Below, piece by piece: positions 13,392 to 15,172 of a stretch of DNA of 15,172 bases. Under the pieces are notes generated by a model. It made no database searches. It saw only the letters and a list, made by a program, of their open reading frames with translations, and had not been told where the DNA came from. The first letter of the stretch is position 1. Every line of letters begins with the position of its first letter. The translations under genes and the position numbers were made by a program. This stretch comes from Opitutaceae bacterium (GTDB lineage Bacteria > Verrucomicrobiota > Verrucomicrobiia > Opitutales > Opitutaceae): assembly GCA_025352845.1 (NCBI GenBank), contig JANXSC010000005.1:1-15172 (forward strand), in the 5' to 3' direction.

Positions 13392-14149
13392 CGCCGCACC
13401 GGCACGCCGCGCGCGGCGAGGTGGTTTTTCACCGGAGAAATCGGCAAGGTGCCGAAATGGAAGAGGCTCGCGGCGAGCACGGCGCTCGCCCTGCCGGCGG
13501 CGAGCACCTCGGCAAAATGATCGAGCGTGCCGGCGCCGCCGCTGGCGATCACGGGCACGCTCACAGCGTCGCTGACGGCGCGCGTGAGCGGGCAATCGTA
13601 GCCGGCCTGCGTGCCATCGGCATCCATGCTGGTGAGGAGAATCTCGCCGGCTCCGAGGGCGACGGCGCGCGCGGCCCACGCGACGGCGTCGAGTTCGGTG
13701 CGGTTGCGGCCGCCGTGGGTGTAAACGCGCCACGATTTCCCGTCGGGCTCGCGCTTCGCATCGATCGCGACGACGATGCACTGCGCGCCGAAGCGGTCGG
13801 AGGCTTGTCGGACGAGCTCGGGCTCTTTGATGGCGGCGGTGTTGAGGGAGACTTTGTCGGCGCCGCTGCGGAGCATCGCCTCGATGTCGGAGACGTTGCG
13901 CAATCCACCGCCGACGGTGAGCGGCATGAAGCACTGCTCGGCGGTCGCGGCGACGACGTCGTGCATGATGCCGCGGTTGTCGCTGGACGCGGTGATGTCG
14001 AGGAACACGAGTTCGTCGGCCCCCTGCGCGTCGTAGGCCTTGGCGCATTGCACCGGATCGCCGGCGTCGCGGAGCTGCTGGAACTTCACGCCCTTGACGA
14101 CGCGGCCGGCGTTGACGTCGAGGCAGGGGATGATGCGGCGGCTGAGCAC
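13388..14149 (-). CDS. hisF: Imidazole glycerol phosphate synthase, cyclase subunit HisF
   Basis: This 253-residue (beta-alpha)8 barrel has the standard HisF length. With HisH-supplied ammonia it converts PRFAR to imidazole glycerol phosphate and AICAR in histidine biosynthesis. The catalytic aspartates D11 (RIIPCLDVNAGRVVKG) and D130 (VVAIDAKR) are present. Phosphate-binding segments TVGGGLRN (78-85), SLNTAA (101-106), D176 in TSMDADGT and ASGGAG (202-207) are intact. The start is GTG at 14149, giving the canonical MLSRRIIPCLD; no ATG is near. hisH and other his genes are not adjacent. The stop is TAG, part of a GTAG-footed hairpin. A heptamer repeat array begins eight bases upstream of the start codon, so the promoter or leader must include or lie beyond it. 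Confidence 0.96.
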   Translation of the reverse strand: MLSRRIIPCLDVNAGRVVKGVKFQQLRDAGDPVQCAKAYDAQGADELVFLDITASSDNRGIMHDVVAATAEQCFMPLTVGGGLRNVSDIEAMLRSGADKVSLNTAAIKEPELVRQASDRFGAQCIVVAIDAKREPDGKSWRVYTHGGRNRTELDAVAWAARAVALGAGEILLTSMDADGTQAGYDCPLTRAVSDAVSVPVIASGGAGTLDHFAEVLAAGRASAVLAASLFHFGTLPISPVKNHLAARGVPVRR

Positions 14150-14156
14150 GCGGAAA

Positions 14157-14250
14157 AGTAGCGAGTAGCGGGTAGCGGGTAGCGAGTAGAAAACAGCCGC
14201 GACAGCGCATCCTGCGGATGCTCGCTACTCGCTACCCACTACTCGCTACT
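14157..14250. repeat. Inverted array of GTAGCGA-type heptamers
   Basis: On the plus strand, heptamers GTAGCGA, GTAGCGG, GTAGCGG and GTAGCGA, then GTAG, run through 14158-14189. On the minus strand GTAGCGA, GTAGTGG, GTAGCGA and GTAGCGA run from 14249 to 14222. The arms can pair to form a long imperfect hairpin around a 31-bp centre. That centre holds a smaller inverted repeat, GCATCC/GGATGC (14207-14212 and 14216-14221). The array fills most of the 110-bp gap between hisF and the gene at 14260. Translated through, it gives the repetitive peptide LLATRYPLLAT, an artefact rather than a gene. Confidence 0.85.
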
Positions 14251-14259
14251 TCAGCCCAC

Positions 14260-15172
14260 TCAGCTATCCATGTGCGTCACGTCGGGCTCGAAGTTTACCG
14301 CGAGGCGGTAGACGTGGCCGGGGCGCATGATGAGCGGGTGATCACGGACAAGGTATTGGAGGTAGTGAACCTTGCCGTAGTTCGTGCGATAGGTCGGGTC
14401 GGCACTGACGACTTCGGTTTCCAGCCAGTTCGCCTGAAAATCATCCTTGGCCACGCTGCAACGGTGGCCTTGCGGGCCGAGCGCGAGCGCGCCGGTGACG
14501 TGATACTTCGAGTGGGGCGCGGCGATGGCCAGGCAGTAGCGGAATTTGTCGAGTGTGATCTGCTGCTTCACCGTGTAGGCGAATTCGCAGCCGATTTTGT
14601 TGCCCGAAAAAGTCCACTGCACCTTCACGCTGCCGATGCCCTTCGCGAATTCCTCCTTGAGGTTGATCAGGTCGGGCTGCTCGTAGCGGAAATAGAAACT
14701 GTTGCGCAGGCCGAGGCCGGTGACGCAGTTCTTGCCGTAGAAAGCAGGCAGCGTGACCTGATCGCCAAAGGTCAGCTCGGGGAGCATGATGGGCGCGTAA
14801 ACATTGTTCGGCCAGTCGAAGATGCCGGGGCAGTGCGGGAAGGGGAGCGAGTCGCTCGTGAGCGTGTTGCCGGAGCTGATGAGCGGCACCTGCAGGTGCA
14901 GGCCGGACTCGGCGTCGCGGTAGAGGAAGAGGCCCTGCTCCTTGCGGTTGGACTTGTCGAAGATGACGAAGCGGCCGGACGTTTTCACTGGCTCGACGCG
15001 CGGCGCGCCGGCGGGCATCTGCACGGTCTTGGCGAGGCGCGACCATTGGCAGAGGTAACGCGCGGCGTCGAAGTTCGCCATGCGCGTCGTGTGGTGTGAG
15101 TAGGCGGTGCGTTCGTCGTCGCGGAGATCGAGGAAGCCGTGCTCTTGGTCGAGATAAGTCTCGTAGAAGAAC
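14260..15172 (-). CDS. Protein of unknown function, 5' end outside the window (partial)
   Basis: The reading frame is open from the stop at 14260 to the right edge, giving at least 303 residues. A methionine at 15081 could be taken as the start. However, the frame continues upstream with coding-like sequence (FFYETYLDQEHGFLDLRDDE, then RTAYSHHTTRMANFDAARYL), so the true start lies beyond the window. No signal or membrane segment is seen in this part. The sequence is rich in aromatic residues and in alternating hydrophobic stretches (for example NSFYFRYEQPDLINL, KVQWTFSGNKIGCEFAY and HVYRLAVNFEPDVTHMDS), suggesting a mostly beta-sheet C-terminal region. I do not recognise the family. A carbohydrate-related enzyme is possible but unsupported. 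The stop is TGA, just outside the heptamer array. Confidence 0.75.
   Translation of the reverse strand, partial: FFYETYLDQEHGFLDLRDDERTAYSHHTTRMANFDAARYLCQWSRLAKTVQMPAGAPRVEPVKTSGRFVIFDKSNRKEQGLFLYRDAESGLHLQVPLISSGNTLTSDSLPFPHCPGIFDWPNNVYAPIMLPELTFGDQVTLPAFYGKNCVTGLGLRNSFYFRYEQPDLINLKEEFAKGIGSVKVQWTFSGNKIGCEFAYTVKQQITLDKFRYCLAIAAPHSKYHVTGALALGPQGHRCSVAKDDFQANWLETEVVSADPTYRTNYGKVHYLQYLVRDHPLIMRPGHVYRLAVNFEPDVTHMDS

Noticed and set aside
14157..14250. CRISPR array or tRNA-like structure
   Set aside because: The units are 7 bp, contiguous and in two inverted blocks with no spacers. No tRNA arms can be drawn.
14218..15099. Plus-strand open frame starting in the heptamer array
   Set aside because: It begins with the repeat-derived LATRYPLLAT peptide and is antisense to the coding-like minus-strand gene.
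1..15172. Defence island, toxin-antitoxin, phage or biosynthetic cluster
   Set aside because: No gene with such motifs was found. All recognised genes are housekeeping, pilus or RAYT functions.

Overview
The window is high-GC DNA, densely coding on both strands. Gene content and protein style point to the Verrucomicrobiota, most likely an Opitutaceae-like bacterium. The grounds are a Rho factor with a long basic, Gly-rich N-terminal extension, a coaE-rho-type IV pilus ATPase cluster, REP-type palindromes, and GTAGCGA heptamer arrays. This placement is an inference from recall and was not tested by a search.

Left part (1-10394): comM (minus strand) is divergent from a co-directional plus-strand run of coaE, rho, a first GspE/PilB ATPase, pilT, a second GspE/PilB ATPase and pilC. 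The rho stop and the GTG start of the first ATPase overlap (GTGA), so a housekeeping terminator gene is probably translationally coupled to pilus motor genes. The run encodes two assembly-type ATPases, one retraction ATPase and the inner-membrane platform of a type IV pilus or type II secretion-like machine. No pilins, secretin or PilMNOP genes lie in the window. ComM is known to act in natural transformation, so DNA uptake is a reasonable but unproven role for the pilus.

Middle (9113-11067): the gap between the second ATPase and pilC holds an inverted pair of REP palindromes (a REPIN). Just after pilC a REP-associated tyrosine transposase (RAYT) is bracketed by two exact inverted copies of the same palindrome, each with the 5' GTAG tetranucleotide known for RAYT substrates. 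The outer ends of this 677-bp cassette supply the TAG stop codons of both flanking convergent genes, pilC and the HD-domain exonuclease gene.

Right part (11064-15172): on the minus strand lie a YhaM-like OB/HD exoribonuclease and an isochorismatase-family hydrolase. A plus-strand protein of unknown function follows, then minus-strand hisF, then a partial unknown gene that runs off the right edge. A second REP family, also with GTAG feet and also arranged as a REPIN, begins exactly at the stop codon of the unknown plus-strand gene. The hisF stop is likewise a GTAG next to a hairpin. An inverted array of GTAGCGA-type heptamers sits just upstream of hisF.

The least conventional signal is the repeat biology. 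Several unrelated palindrome families share a GTAG foot. The four genes ending in TAG are exactly those ending in one of these feet, while the nine other genes whose 3' ends are visible end in TGA. No stretch over 300 bases lacks a gene, and no tRNA, rRNA or CRISPR array was seen.
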